Source of the DNA: Kappaphycus alvarezii
Taxonomy: Eukaryota; Rhodophyta; Florideophyceae; Gigartinales; Solieriaceae
Length of the DNA: 64,000 bases
Assembly: GCA_002205965.3 (NCBI GenBank)
Contig: NADL03000060.1
Coordinates: forward strand, 62,001-126,000
Reading direction: 5' to 3'
How positions within the stretch are numbered: position 1 is the first letter of the stretch; the number at the start of each line of letters is the position of its first letter. Made by a program: the position numbers and the translations under genes. The notes beneath the pieces were generated by a model. It was given only the letters and a program-made list of their open reading frames with translations. It did not search any database and had not been told where the DNA came from. Positions 21,851 to 33,418 of this stretch are shown one piece after another.

Positions 21851-22945
21851 TAAAAATATATGATCATGCAACCTATATTTCCGAGAGAGGTCTACTGAAT
21901 ACTCGTCGCTTTCAAGGAGAATCTCAAAAATCTTTTAGAAGTGTTTCTCGCTGCTGTCACTACGCTTAACTCTCTATTAAACACAAAGAGACTACCTCAA
22001 TGCATTACTGCACTAAAGTTTTTGAGCAATTAAAGCACTGAACACTCTCAGCGTGTTTCTGCCTTAGCTGCTGCAGCACAAAATGGAACATTTTTTCCAA
22101 CCAATCATCCGAAGATTATTATTTGAAGACTATAGCATAAAAATAGCTTGCCTCTGTTGGTAAAAAGTGCAAGAAGGCATCTGTTAATGTTTCGACTTCC
22201 GTGCTACCTGCTAGCGCTGCAGTTACGTCCAATCGAAGAAATCGTGGTCGCAGCTTCAATCTTCGTCGCCCGTCGAGCTCAGCTTTGAAACGTCGTACAT
22301 TTAATACCTTTAAATACTATCGGGATTGGAAAGACAGTTGTAAAAAGGATTGATCTCTGCAGCCAGGAGTGAAATGTTACGATACAGCTCCTGAGCACAG
22401 CGCTTCTCTCGACTGTGATGTAAGTTCATCGAACTTCAACAATAATAATAACTTTAGTGGCAAAAAGAGAGCAGTTACTTTCAAGGTGGCCGTATTGTCT
22501 GGTATTAGTGGTTCAAGTTTACCGCATTTTCACAACAATAGTGAGCATATTGGCCCTCTTGCAGATCATAATGCCCGTTACTCAGCCATCAGCAATTTTG
22601 AGCTTTGTTTACTCTTCGCGCTCCTTGGAAGTCAATACAATATTATTCTAGATTCCACTCCGTCTACATTGCAAGGGCACAAACAATGGTAATATAGTGT
22701 TAGTGAGCACTCAAGTGCCACCAGGCCTATTGTTTCATCTATTGATATCATTGCTGTATCTGAAAGTGGAAGGCTTGAAACAATCCGTCATCTGGTACTT
22801 GATGTCTCTAGCCAGTTAGTGATAGAAATAAATGCTACAGAATATTCTGACGCCCTTCATGTCCACCGTAACGCTACATAGCACATCTTCCATGCATGCG
22901 TGGTAATTGAGGACACAAGTCTTTCTGAACTCCCCGATATTGTTG
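21851..22945 (+). pseudogene. copia-2 gag carboxyl half and protease region
   Basis: The first part aligns weakly with the copia-1 capsid end in several frames (an Ala-rich LAAAAQ stretch opposite ILAAAS). From 22369 the frame matches copia-1 from the Asn-rich linker through the protease region: SSLPHFHNNSEHIGPLADHN stands opposite the LDDGAPYSGMG segment of copia-1, so the protease Asp-Gly motif is degraded to ADHN. It continues with ISNFELCLL, HLVLDVSSQLVIEINATEYS and SLSELPDIV, then is cut at 22945 by element A1. Confidence 0.7.
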
Positions 22946-23237
22946 CACAACTCTGTCGCCTCTATCCCCCTTCCCTCATGTCATCTCCGCCGCACTGACC
23001 GTCACCGCGTGCGTCTCGCACCAGCGCTCGCAGGTTCCTTCTCGCGAAACGCGTTCATCCTTCCTGCTTTTGTTGCTTTCTCTTTTTGTTTTTCAAGTAT
23101 TTCCTCCCCAGGGTAACACTATTTCGTGTCTGTGATCTCCCAACTACCCGAGTGATCTCGCGCCTGCACGTGCAGTCCCGCCCTTTCGGTCCCTTTCTCC
23201 GTCGGTCCTGGGGCCAGCCCTCGTCACACCACTCCAT

Positions 23238-24397
23238 ATGGCGCCGAAAGCAAACCGTCCCTCTGCCACCCTCAGCAACCCCGTCGTTGCTCTTTCACAT
23301 GCCGCGCTGGATTTCTTGGTCAAATCCGCTTCATTGCTTGACGGAGCTGTGAACCTTGGTGACCCCGCATCAACCGATCATTTCCTCGCATCCGCCCTGC
23401 AAACCTCCACGTTCAACGCGCTTAAGCCGTCTTTCCAGAACAACCCGCAGTCTAGGTCTGTCCTGAACATTCTTAACGCGCTTGTCGGCGTTGACGTTTC
23501 CGCACCCCGTTCTCTTTCCGCTTCCGACGCCAACTCACTTGACGACGATCCTGCGGCCACAGCACCGGCCCCGTATCTGCGAGCGGTCAAAGCTCCAGCG
23601 GACCAAGCCCCGGTGCGGCCCCACCCCATTCGCGCTTCCCCCCTCGGTCGTCAAGGCTTGACTGAGCATCGCGATCTCGATGACGCCCGTCTAGCCCGTA
23701 AGTTTGCAGGCACTGTCCGTAATGCCACCCGCGGCCTTTTCGGAGGTAATCAGAAGCGTTTCGTTCGCGTTCTGTTCCGTCGACCTTCCAGATCCACAAC
23801 CCATCCCAGTTTCGCGCCGCCATCTCTGCCGGGGGTTCCCTGGTTCCTGCTCCATATCCAATCCGCAGATCCGAACCACTTCTATATCTGTGCGGCGGAG
23901 CGCGACTTATCTACGGTCAACGCTGCATACGACTCTTACCGCACCCTAGCGCAGCATTCTGACAATTTGACGCACCAAGCTTACCTTCTCCGGCATAATG
24001 GATCTAGAGAATGATCTCTCGGCTGATGACCTCGTTGCAGTATGGCAAGGTCTGCGTTCGAAATCTCTCGCTTGGAAGACGACAATTGCAAATGGTCTCC
24101 GGCTCGATCCTTCGCCACCGCTCTCCGGGATATCGATACGAAAATACTTGCCAAACTGTCGGCCTCCCTGGTTTCCCTGGAGCAGTCCCTCTGCCTCCCC
24201 CACCAGCAGCGGCAGGTGGATTCAAACGCCGCCGTACCCAGACTGCCCCTGTTCCGCCTCAAACGGATGGCTGGATTACGGTCGGCCCCGAATGCCCAAT
24301 CTCCCATCCCTCCGCTCCCTACTACACCAGCAGACACCAACCCCTATGGTCTCCTCGAACACATTCCCGCCCCCGATGCCGACATGGATCCTAACGC
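23238..24397 (+). pseudogene. type A ORF1 (A1)
   Basis: Starts MAPKANRPSATLSNP. The first 258 codons are open: an Ala-rich helical part (HAALDFLVKSASLLDGAV), a Ser/Pro/Asp linker, then RKFAGTVRNATRGLFGG and a hydrophobic VPWFLLHIQSADPNHFYICA segment. A frameshift near 24000 moves the reading to SADDLVAVWQGLRS and then to FKRRRTQTAPVPPQTDGW. No zinc knuckle or RRM is evident. By position it is the element's RNA-binding or accessory protein, as in other two-ORF non-LTR elements, but I do not recognise the fold. The intergenic gap to ORF2 is nearly zero. Confidence 0.6.
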
Positions 24398-25899
24398 ATG
24401 AATCTCCCAGCTGTGAATCTAGTTTCAGGACCATCCCAGTCACCCCTCACCTTCCGCTCCCTCCTCTCCGCCCCCTTCCCTGTTCTCACCTTCATTCCTC
24501 GCCCGGTCCAAGCCGCGGCTTACGACTTATACTTTGCTGCCTTGTACCGCGTTATATCTGCTCCATCGCCAGAGCACAGGACTCGAGCCCTTCTGGAACT
24601 TCTTGCCATCCCGAAGTTGGTTTTCCGACACAACCGCCCCCGCGCTCTTGGCCGCCGCCGCAGGGAAAATTGCTCCAGCCTTGTCGACCGCATCCGCATG
24701 GCCTCTAGCCGCCTCTATGATGACCTCTTCGATGAGGCCTCCTCGTTGTTCATCTCCGCCCCTCCCTCTCCGATTCCATCCCCTCCCACCCTCGCCCGCC
24801 CTGACACGGCCCTTCGCAGATGCCCGCTTCCTCTCCCGGGGTAGCCCTTCCCGGGCCACAGCAGCCCTTCTCCAAGTCGATCCCCCACTCCCCCCAGCGA
24901 AGCTACCTTTCAATCCTTGGCTTCACTTCATCCCCCGCCCCCCATCCCAATCACTCCCATGCCCCCTCACGGTTTGCCTCCGGCGCTAAAGTTCTCGGTC
25001 TCGGATGTCCGCCGTGCCATTCACAGCCTGGATCCTTCAACCGCTCCTGGGGCCGATGGTCTATCCCCAGTGTTCCTGCGAATGCTGCTTCGCCCGGCAG
25101 GTGGGGTCACGCCCGAGGGATTGCCTACATGCCCTGACAAAGTTCCTCAACCTCTGTTTGAACAGCGATCTGCCGGCCGCGTGCCGCCCGTATTTCTGCG
25201 GAGGCCGTCTTACTGCGCTGCCGAAGCCAAACGGGGGAATCCGTCCGATTGCGGTTGGGCTTCTCTACCGCGCCTAATTTCTAGGCTCGCGGCACACAAA
25301 GCCACCCCGCCATCCGCTCTACCTTCTGCCCCATCAGGTCGGGGTAGGCGTCAAGAACGGCATGATGCAATAATTCATTCTGTGCGTCGTCTTTCCCAGA
25401 GACCGAGTTCCACGATCACGTCTTGGTCCAGATCGATGCTCGCAACGCTTTCAATTGCATCTCCCGCCAGCGCATTCTGGAAGCCGTACAGACACATGCC
25501 CCAGGCCTCGCACGGTGGGTACACTCTTGTAACGATGCTCCTACAGAGATTTCTTTCGGACCCTACAATGTCCGTAGTTCAGAGGGCACCCAGCAAGGGG
25601 ATCCCCTCGGTCCCTTGCTCTTTGCCCTGGCTCTCCATCGCTCTTGCTATCGTTACAGGAGAAGTTCTCACCTGCCCTGAACGCTTGGTACGCAGATGAC
25701 GGTAACATTGTTCTTCCTCGGCCCCAAGCCGCCGCTGCCATCCGTTTCATCCAGCTTGAAGGAGGTCCACTAGGGTTCCAGCTCAACCTTGCCAAGACCC
25801 AATTTTACGGCTTCTCCCCTTCCCACTCCCCTTTGGCTATTCCTTGCCCCTTTTCAACCCCCCTTTGTTTTATCGTGCTGGGATCTCCGATTGGCTCGG
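24398..25899 (+). pseudogene. type A ORF2 reverse transcriptase part (A1)
   Basis: Starts MNLPAVNLVSGPSQSP. RT motifs follow in order over three frames: STAPGADGLSPVFLRMLL, LPKPNGGIRPIAVG near 25215, VQIDARNAFNCISRQ (motif A, Asp at about 25435), SSEGTQQGDPLGPLLFALAL (motif B, about 25575) and NAWYADDG (motif C, 25683-25703), then GFQLNLAKTQFYGF and VLGSPIGS. All catalytic Asp codons are present. Frameshifts occur near 24790, 25130, 25300 and 25650. The frame runs without a break into 31462 when copia-1 and one CTCGG are removed. Confidence 0.88.
25895..25899 (+). repeat. copia-1 target-site duplication, left copy
   Basis: CTCGG directly precedes the first TG of the 5' LTR and is repeated at 31457-31461 directly after the 3' LTR. 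Five base pairs is normal for LTR retrotransposons. Confidence 0.92.
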
Positions 25900-26453
25900 T
25901 GTGAAAATTGACCAAATATTTTAATCTCTATCCCGGTGTCCTACAGTGATGCTGAATTGTGGAGCAATATTTTTATTGAGGCCCACAATTTATATGTATT
26001 ATGAAGCATCAAGGAATACTTTTCTCTATTTTACACTGGCACTATTTTATGCTGAATTCAGTGTGAAATAATTTTTATGTCCTACAGTTGGGTTTTTATA
26101 TTATACAGGCTATAATCATTACATTTATGCTACCAACAAATTATTATCTGGATGATTGCTTACCTGGAAAATACTGCAATAATTATTGCTGAGCCTAAAT
26201 TATGTCTACCAAAATTATTGAACGTCTCATCTGATTTTTGTAGCAGGTTCACCCTGGTGTAGAGTATAAGTAGTCAAGGTTGTTAGAAATATTTTTACAT
26301 CCTCGGGCTATCGAAATATTCCCCTCGATCAGATATTATTAAATTTGGTTTTCTATTCATTATTCATTCTAAGTCCGATTGTGGCATTTATTTATTTATT
26401 CAAGTTGGAACTATTTATTATTGTTTGGATCTACCTATCCCAATTATTTTGCA
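25900..26453 (+). repeat. copia-1 5' LTR
   Basis: Begins TGTGAAAATTGACC and ends CAATTATTTTGCA. Nearly identical to 30903-31456. AT-rich; it contains the promoter by position. The gag ATG follows after only 3 bp (26457), which leaves little room for a separate leader or a standard primer-binding site. Confidence 0.95.
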
Positions 26454-26456
26454 GTT

Positions 26457-27374
26457 ATGGGCCCAGATCGCCCCGATATTCCTTCAAGGCCGAAATTTTC
26501 ATGGGATCTTCGCACGGCTCCTTGGACGGATGGTAAAGGACCTCAAGAAAAATATTTTGATGCTGTTCAAAAATGGAAATCTGTTCATGATTTATTACCA
26601 GCATCAAATTCTAATAAGGTTCCTAAGGCAGTACAAGGTCTTGTCTTACAATCACAATTATTTGGACGAGCTCTTGATATTTGTAAGAAAATTCCAGACA
26701 CAGAAATTCAGTCTGAAAATGGTGCATTAGCGATTGCTAACGCTATTCATAAGGTGGATCCTCTATCATCTATATCAGATACATTTCAAAAATTCTTAGA
26801 TCTATTGCACACTACTCGTGGTGATAGTGAGTCTTTCAAAAATTTTGAATCACGGTTTGATGCTCAAATTGCCCGATTTCATTCATCTACTGGTACTTCG
26901 AAATTACCTGAAGCACTGGTATCATTTTTGCTCCTGGCTAATTCCAAAATTGATTCAAACCAGCGAGTATCTATTTTGGCTGCTGCTTCTCCGAAGCATG
27001 AAGAAGCCGATTTGGAAAAAGGAAAAATCCTAGAATTAATCAAATATTCAGAAATATCATCTATTATTCGTGCATGTGATAAACCAAAAAATACAAATCA
27101 AATATATGGAAATGCTCAAAATATATCTCTTCAAATCAATCAAATATTTCAAACGGAGAAAAGAAAAATTTCAAGAAAAATAATAAGCAAAGATTATCTC
27201 CTGAAGACTTTGCTGCGCTCAAGGCAAAATCAACTTGTGACCGATGTGGAGAAATTGGCCATTGGGCCTATGAAAAAGATAAATGCAAGAGTGCTAAAAA
27301 TTATCATAAAGGTTCATCATCTAGAATGGGAAATGCAGAAAATATCAAAGACAAAAATGATTCTGGTTCTGTAA
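26457..27374 (+). pseudogene. copia-1 gag
   Basis: Starts MGPDRPDIPSRPKFSWD. The capsid-like region contains VPKAVQGLVLQSQLFGRAL, LLHTTRGDSESFKNFESRF and LPEALVSFLLLANSK. The natural continuation leaves this frame near 27147. The nucleocapsid knuckle CDRCGEIGHWAYEKDKC at 27236-27286 is in the frame of the next ORF, with seven instead of four residues between His and the last Cys. Copia elements usually use a single gag-pol frame, so a one-base lesion is more likely than programmed shifting; no canonical slippery heptamer is seen. Confidence 0.85.
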
Positions 27375-28783
27375 CATTTCATATGGTAAAAACGGTGCTT
27401 GATTCTCCGTCAAATACGTTATACCCAGGTCCGTTACTTGATGATGGAGCACCGTATAGTGGAATGGGTATTGTTGAATTACGAGCACTTTCGAAATTTA
27501 TTTTACCGAAATGGAATGGAATTCTTGATGAACTTCCTGAATGTATCAAGGACACGCCCTTCTGGCAATACGGAAATGGCGACCACTCAAGCGAAAAAAG
27601 AAAAATGATCGGTTCAATATTTTTATCAGCTATTTCAGACAATGGAAATCAGGTTAAAATAAGGCATCTAATAATCAGTGGATCATCTCAATGGGTTATT
27701 GGAAGAAATATCACAAGAAAATCAAATATTATTCATATGACGGACAATCGCATCGAGTTCGAGTCCGCAAATAATTCAATCGATTCTATAACATTGGTGG
27801 ATCATGGTCATCATTGTTATGTACCTGGAAATATATTTATACAATCATCCGAACCTATTGAAAACTCATTTCTATCAGCAATTTGTTCCAACAATATCAA
27901 TACATCAAAAAATATATCTTGGGCTGAAAAGAAGAAAATAATTAATAAGGTTCACAAACATGTATGTGGTCACTCAAATTATGATGATATAAAACTATTG
28001 TTACAAAGAAATTTTATATGGGACGATGAATGCAAAAAATATTTATCAAGCATAATTGACTCCTGCAAATTTTGTGATGTCACAAAAAAACCATCTCATC
28101 CTCGTGCAGTATCTTTAAGCTCTATATCTCGCGGATTTAATGAATTGGTTTGTGTGGATCATTTTTTTGTGGAAAACTTGGATATTTTTCACATTATGGA
28201 CTCAGTTACCAGGTATTCAACTGGTTCAATAGTGCCCTCTTTAAGGATGGAAAATTGCATTGATTGTATTGAGACTCTCTGGTTAACACCATTTTGGGAC
28301 CCTAACTATTTAATGGGAGATCAGGCGTTTGACAATGATAATTTTAGAAGCTATCTTGAGGAAAGAGGAATTTCGTTTTGTCCTATTGGTTCCCGCCGCC
28401 ATAACAAAAATTATATTGAGTCAAAACATAAAATATTGAGAGACATTTATATCCGTTTAAAAATATCCGATTCTTCTGCAAGTAATACGGTTCGTATTGC
28501 TCGAATGTTTCAAATATCGAATGATTTATATGGAAATGATGTTGTTTCTTCATACGAGCTTGCCACTGGTCACACTCGACCCATCGATAATTCTGGTCCT
28601 CGAAGTCTACCAAATGATTTAAGAGAAGCTCATAATGAGCTAATAGCCAAGAGGAAATTAAATCTTATTCTAAAATCAAAGTCTGTGACCGATATTCCAA
28701 TTAATGTTGGCGATATTGTGGAAATTTTTATTCATCTACCAAATCAGAAAAAGGATCTTGGTCATCGCCCAAACCAGTATTGA
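27326..28783 (+). pseudogene. copia-1 protease and integrase
   Basis: The 485-codon frame has a protease motif LLDDGAPYSG (residues 38-45, where most proteases have D-S/T-G). The integrase zinc site follows (H212-x3-H216 and CKFC, 247-250), then the catalytic core with D278 (VCVDHFF), D332 (LMGDQAF) and E365 (NYIESKH). The frame is open upstream into the zinc knuckle. It leaves frame near 28756, so the last codons (QKKDLGHRPNQY) are out of register. Integrase would join cDNA ends to the target with a 5-bp stagger, matching the CTCGG duplication. Confidence 0.9.
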
Positions 28784-29043
28784 AATTCGACAAAAAATCT
28801 CTTATCGTCACAGTACCTGGATCCAATGGAAAATTTATACATGCTGCAATTGAAGATGTCCGACATTCCGTTTCATCTAATGAACTAGCATACCAAATTC
28901 AAAAGGCAAATGATTTATTGAATCAGTCTATTGAATATTCTGTGGAAGATATTTCTGATGAAACAAATATTACCGAAGTGAAGAATGTGGGCGAAAACAA
29001 TTTTGACGATCATTCTGATGATGGTAATTTTAACCAAATATGA
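28784..29043 (+). pseudogene. copia-1 integrase-RT linker
   Basis: The continuation of pol in another frame: KPVLKFDKKSLIVTVPGSNG then an acidic Asn/Asp-rich linker. A shift at about 29040 returns the reading to the RT frame. No domain is recognised beyond a short beta-rich integrase C-terminal segment. Confidence 0.7.
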
Positions 29044-30101
29044 ATACTGATGTCGAAAAATATAATGAATCAGAAATTGATGGAAATTTATCAGAATCTA
29101 AAAACATATTATCTCTCGAACATGTTCCGATTGAATCTGAACTTAGTTCCCTGCACCCTGAAAATTTAATTCATATCCCTATTGATGAAAACGATGGAAT
29201 TGATGCGCATGAAATTGAGTTGTTACCTGGAACGGAATTGAAATCATCTGAACAAAAAGATCTGAGTTTTTATCATAAAAGGTTTGGATCTAAAGAATTT
29301 TTACTTCATCAAGCATCTGGACTTCCATCTCATATTATTTCAAATGCGTACAATACGGAAGAAAATAATTTTCTCACTACGTGTTCAAAAATTCATGTTT
29401 CAAAAATTCCTCCCGACTCGAATGTAATATCCAGTCACGTTTTATACAAAATAAAAATTTTGGATGATGGAAAATATTATTGCAAGGCTCGAATTGCTCC
29501 GCATGGAAATGAGGACAAGGAGAAAAATAATTTGAGAACTGATTCGGAATCTTGTTCTCCGATGGCAATTAGAATTCTCTTATCAATTGCTACAATTTTT
29601 AAATGGAATTTATCAAAGGTTGATGTGAAGTCTGCATTTTTACAATCTGGATCAGCATTACGAGATGTTTATGTGAGACCTCCTCGGGAATGCTCCGAAA
29701 AATCCTTCTATTGGTTATTACTGTCTGCTTCATATGGGTTAGTCAACGCGAATGCAAAATGGCAAATACACTCTGATAATACTTTCTTTGACCTCGGATT
29801 GAAATCAGTCGTTTATATACCCCAATTATTTTTCATGAGTTTAAAAGGATCCTTAATTCTGCTTGTTGTTAAATTGGTCGATGATATACTTATTACTGGA
29901 CAAAAAAAATTAAGAAGCAATTTATCCAAGATCTTGGGAAAGTATATAAGCTTGGTACAATCGTACATAGTCCTGGATCTTTTTATTTCAATGGAGTTAA
30001 AATCATGCAGTTTGATGACTATAAAATTAATGTCTCAGCTGATGAAAGCTAAATGGACTGGAACCCCATTCAATATCAAGAAATCGTCGAAAACAACCTG
30101 A
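29044..30101 (+). pseudogene. copia-1 reverse transcriptase
   Basis: Numbered from the ATG at 29040, copia RT motifs are in order: SHVLYKIKILDDGKYYCKAR, SCSPMAIRILLS, KVDVKSAFLQSG (motif A, D195), DVYVRPPRE, SASYGLVNANAKW and VVKLVDDILITG (motif C, D281-D282, with Leu where most have Tyr or Phe-Val). Directly after the box an A8 run at about 29902 shifts the frame, so the rest of this ORF is out of register with family sequence; the thumb continues in another frame. The catalytic residues are intact. The A8 indel could be real or a sequencing error. Confidence 0.9.
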
Positions 30102-30108
30102 TGAAGAA

Positions 30109-30831
30109 ATGAACTCATTTGAAAACTTTGCTTTTAATTCGTTAAACGGATCAATTGTCTATTTGGGTATGGTTGCATCTCCAGTGTCTGCCTTTACAGC
30201 AAGTTATTTACAACAGAAAAGGTCAAATCCATTGGTTCGTGATTTATCTATCCAATCTTCTATGCTTCGGAATTTAAAATCTTTTGGTTCTACAAGCACG
30301 TATCGGCGCCCGGAAGTTTCTGGAAATTTCAATTTATCAGTTGTTGTTTTTTCTGATGCAGGAAAACCAGCCGGATCGACAAATGCTCAACTTGGATGTA
30401 TTGGTGGGTTGCTAATTGGCTCCTTAAATTGTAATTCAATATTTCATACAATTTATTGGCATTCACATCTATCTCGGCGTCCTGTTAAATCTATTGCATC
30501 TGGTGAAATATTGGCTGCTGGTGAAGCTATCGAGGAAGGAAAAATTATTGCAGCAGCATACAGTACACTTCTAAATATCAATATTCCTCTTCATGTTGCT
30601 GTTGATTCAAAAGATCTATTCAGCTCTCTATCTACTTGTCGTGTGCCTGAAGATAAATCTATTAGAGCGGATGTTCAATTAATTCGATATAATTTCGAAA
30701 CGAACAAAATCAAGAAAATGCTATGGATACCTGGTTCAATTAATCCTCCGACCCGCTCACAAAAAAGGACAGTCCTGTATCTGACATGCTCAAGCTCCTT
30801 TTATTCGATGGATCTATACCTATGGATATGA
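30109..30831 (+). pseudogene. copia-1 RNase H
   Basis: The segment starts with the connection sequence NGSIVYLGMVASPVSAFTA. RNase H follows with VVVFSDAGKPAGS (first Asp), SIASGEILAAGEAIEEGK (Glu), HVAVDSKDLFSSL (Asp) and DVQLIRYNFETNKIKKMLWI. The terminal P-T-D-x-L-T-K signature of copia elements is present only after a shift near 30755. The stop follows closely, about 60 bp before the polypurine tract. Confidence 0.88.
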
Positions 30832-30889
30832 GTAATATTTTATCTCGGGATTCATCTCAGTCAACAGGATAAATTTAATTCAATATTTC

Positions 30890-30902
30890 AAAGGGGAAGT
30901 AG
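30890..30902 (+). other. copia-1 polypurine tract
   Basis: AAAGGGGAAGTAG immediately precedes the 3' LTR. It is the expected plus-strand primer. Confidence 0.85.
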
Positions 30903-31456
30903 TGTGAAAATTGACCAAATATTTTAATCTCTATCCCGGTGTCCTACAGTGATGCTGAATTGTGGAGCAATATTTTTATTGAGGCCCACAATTTATATTT
31001 ATTATGAATCATCAAGGAATACTTTTCTCTATTTTACACTGGCACTATTTTATGCTGAATTCAGTGTGAAATAATTTTTATGTCCTACAGTTGGGTTTTT
31101 ATATTATACAGGCTATAATTATTACATTTATGCTACCAACAAATTATTATCTGGATGATTGCTTACCTGGAAAATACTGCAATAATTATTGCTGAGCCTA
31201 AATTATGTCTACCAAAAATATTGAACGGCTCATCTGATTTTTGTAGCAGGTTCACCCTGTTGTAGAGTATAAGTAGTCTAGGTTGTTAGAAATATTTTTA
31301 CATCCTCGGGCTATCGAAATATTCTCCTCGATCAGATATTATTAAATTTGGTTTTCTATTCATTATTCATTCTAAGTCCGATTGTGGCATTTATTTATTT
31401 ATTCAAGTTGGAACTATTTATTATTGTTTGGATCTACCTATCCCAATTATTTTGCA
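30903..31456 (+). repeat. copia-1 3' LTR
   Basis: 554 bp, TG...CA, differing from the 5' LTR at about eight single-base positions by my count (all in the first 420 bp) and with no indels in net length. Followed by CTCGG at 31457-31461. Confidence 0.95.
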
Positions 31457-32806
31457 CTCGGACCCTTTTGTTTCCCAAATTTTCGCAGGCCGCCAAAACG
31501 CAGTTGACCGCATCTTTCAATCCCTTCGAGACTTGGATGATGCTCAATTGGCTTTCCACTTATACCGCTTCTGCGCGAACGCCTCCAAGGTCATGCACTT
31601 GCTACGTACGCTTCCCTCCACTCAATCTGCGGTACTCGCCGCTAGCTTCGATCAGAAGCAGAGGGAGGCGTTCCACCAATTGCAGCTGCCCTGTCCAGAG
31701 CGAGCCTGGCTCCAAGCCTCTCTCCCCTTCTCCATGGGCGGTACAGGTCTCCTGCAAACTTCAGATATTACCGAGGCTACTTACGCAGCATCTGTAATTG
31801 ATTCTTTTGGACTTATCTCCGACCTGCTCACTCTTTCCCAGGACCGCCACTTGGAAGAGATCCCTCGGCCGCCATCTCGCTCTTATCCTCCCACCCGCAG
31901 CTTCTTCGTCGCTTACAGCTACGGCTCTTTTCGAGCGTTGTTCATCGCCGGTCCCCGGCGAAAGGCTCCAGTCTGCGATCACAACTGAACTCATGCTATC
32001 GAAGTCCGATAGGTTGTTCACGTCCGCGGCAGCCACGACCGAGCACGGCTCCTCTCGTGCGCACGTCCTCCGCCTCGTCTGTTTTCTCTTCGCTTCCTCA
32101 CCCCCACCGCGGTACGTACATGTCCTCTTCTACGTGGAAAGTCGCTCTGGCTCTCCGTCTCGGCATCGCGCTATTCCCTGGATCTACCCGCTGTCCAGTC
32201 TGCTCCTGCCGCTCGGCCGACATCGCACCCGTCTTAGATCCAAGTGGTCAACACGCGTTGACCTGCAAATACGAAGACGGAATGACTCGTCGTCATCACA
32301 TCCTCCGCAACGTTCTCGCCCGCTACTGCAAGGAGGTCGGGATCGTCGCTCTCGTCGAACATCCGCTCCTCTACCAGGTTCCCAACCCATCTGGGCATTC
32401 GGAGTCCCCCGCGCAACGAATGGACATTTACATAGCCGCTGCATACGGGCTTCACAGTACCGATATCGCCTTCGACGTTACTGTTGCCCAACCCTCCGCC
32501 CGCCGCCACATTTCGCCAAGTACGGTTACCCCAGGCGCTGCCGCAACACTCGCAGAGCGCGAGAAACATCGTCATTACGGCACTTACTGCGACCAAAACG
32601 ATATCCTCCTCTCCCCCGTCGGGATTGATATCTATGGCGCCTTGGGCGACGACGGCAAGGGTTTTTTCCGCCGCCTTGCCTCCTTCGCTGCTTCCCGTCG
32701 CGGTTCCTCCCCTAAACAGGAGCTCCGCGACTTCGTTACCCGTTTTGCATTTAATCTCCAAATAATGCAGGCGCGACAGGTTTCTACCCGCCGCCCGCAT
32801 CCATAG
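31457..32806 (+). pseudogene. type A ORF2 C-terminal part: thumb, zinc finger and REL endonuclease (A1)
   Basis: It continues ORF2 after copia-1. It starts with a thumb-like part (AFHLYRFCANASKVMHLL, WLQASLPFSMGGTGL). A zinc finger CPVC..C...HALTC lies at 32190-32264, in the frame starting 32057. Then come RRHHILRNVLARYC and the nuclease core QRMDIYIAAAYGL and DIAFDVTVAQ, EREKHRHYGTYC, LLSPVGIDIYGALG and FVTRFAFNLQIMQARQ. The Arg-x-Asp and Asp-x-Thr-Val residues fit a PD-(D/E)xK-type nuclease seen in RT proteins with an HALxC finger. It would nick target DNA to prime reverse transcription. A shift near 31980-32050 separates thumb from finger. Confidence 0.82.
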
Positions 32807-32881
32807 TTAATTTATAAATACCCTCCGCACGCTTCTGTGCGACATTGTACAACCAATAAAGATTTACCACCATATAGCTCT
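32807..32881 (+). other. type A 3' UTR with polyadenylation signal
   Basis: 75 bp from the stop to the end CCACCATATAGCTCT. AATAAA stands at 32855-32860. The same end occurs at 33418, in A3 near 50325 and in A2 near 50367, so it is the true 3' terminus of the family. Confidence 0.75.
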
Positions 32882-33418
32882 TACCCGCTACAGTAAGAAA
32901 TTTGGTATCGTCACCCTCGTCGAGCATCCGCTCCTCTACCAGGGTCCCAACTCGTCTGGGAATTGACATTTACATAATCGCTGCATAGAGGCTTCACAGT
33001 ACCTCTATCGACGCTACTGTTGCCCAAACCTCCGTACGCCGCCACATCTCGCCAATTATGGTTACCGCGAGCGCTGCCGCTACACTCGCAGAGCGCGAGA
33101 AGTATCGTCATTACGGCACTTACTGTGACCAAAACATTATACTCCTCTCCCCTGCCCGGATTGATATCTATGGCGCCTTGGACGACGACGGCAAGGGTTT
33201 TTTCCGCCGCCTTGTTTCCTTCGCTGCTTCCCGTCACGGTTCCTCCCCTCAACAGGAGCTCCGCGACTTCGCTACCCGTTTTGCGTTTAGTCTCAAAGTA
33301 ATCCAAGAGCGACAGGTTTCCACCCGCCACTCGCATCCGTAGTTAATTTGTGAATACCCTCCAAACGCTTCTATGCAAAATTGTCAACCCATAAAGATGT
33401 ACCACCACATATAGTTCT
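32882..33418 (+). repeat. tandem 5'-truncated copy of the type A 3' end
   Basis: 537 bp that repeat 32318-32881 with about ten percent divergence and some small deletions: REL C-terminus, stop, 3' UTR and the terminal ACCACATATAG. No target duplication lies between the two units. The only duplications are at the outer edges of the whole A1 unit. Confidence 0.85.

Larger units (their letters stand above)
25900..31456 (+). mobile_element. copia-1, a young Ty1/copia retrotransposon
   Basis: A complete LTR element with two 554-bp LTRs starting TG and ending CA, a 5-bp duplication CTCGG, gag, protease, integrase, RT and RNase H in copia order, and a polypurine tract. By my count the LTRs differ at about 8 of 554 positions, so the insertion is recent. 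Yet the polyprotein has several frameshifts. It interrupts ORF2 of A1 between RT and thumb. Its LTR family also occurs, more diverged, as a solo LTR at 58214-60922. Confidence 0.93.
22946..33418 (+). mobile_element. type A RT-REL non-LTR retrotransposon (A1), split by copia-1
   Basis: A GC-rich element: 5' UTR 22946-23237, ORF1 from 23238, ORF2 from 24398 with RT, zinc finger and REL, stop at 32804-32806, 3' UTR with AATAAA at 32855, then a tandem copy of the last 537 bp. 9-bp repeats ATATTGTTG (22937-22945) and ATATTGATG (33419-33427) flank the whole unit with one mismatch. Without copia-1 (25900-31456) and one CTCGG it is about 4.9 kb. Domain order resembles R2-like elements with a C-terminal nuclease. 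Frameshifts in both ORFs make this copy inactive. Confidence 0.82.

Noticed and set aside
23981..24340. Minus-strand ORFs in the GC-rich type A and C elements (also near 24527-24913 and 61863-62573)
   Set aside because: GC-rich coding DNA leaves long open antisense frames. The plus-strand frames carry the RT motifs and copia-1 splits them in frame.
27140..27160. Programmed -1 frameshift between copia-1 gag and pol
   Set aside because: No canonical X-XXY-YYZ heptamer or obvious downstream pseudoknot. Other random shifts in the same pol make a mutation or sequencing error more likely.
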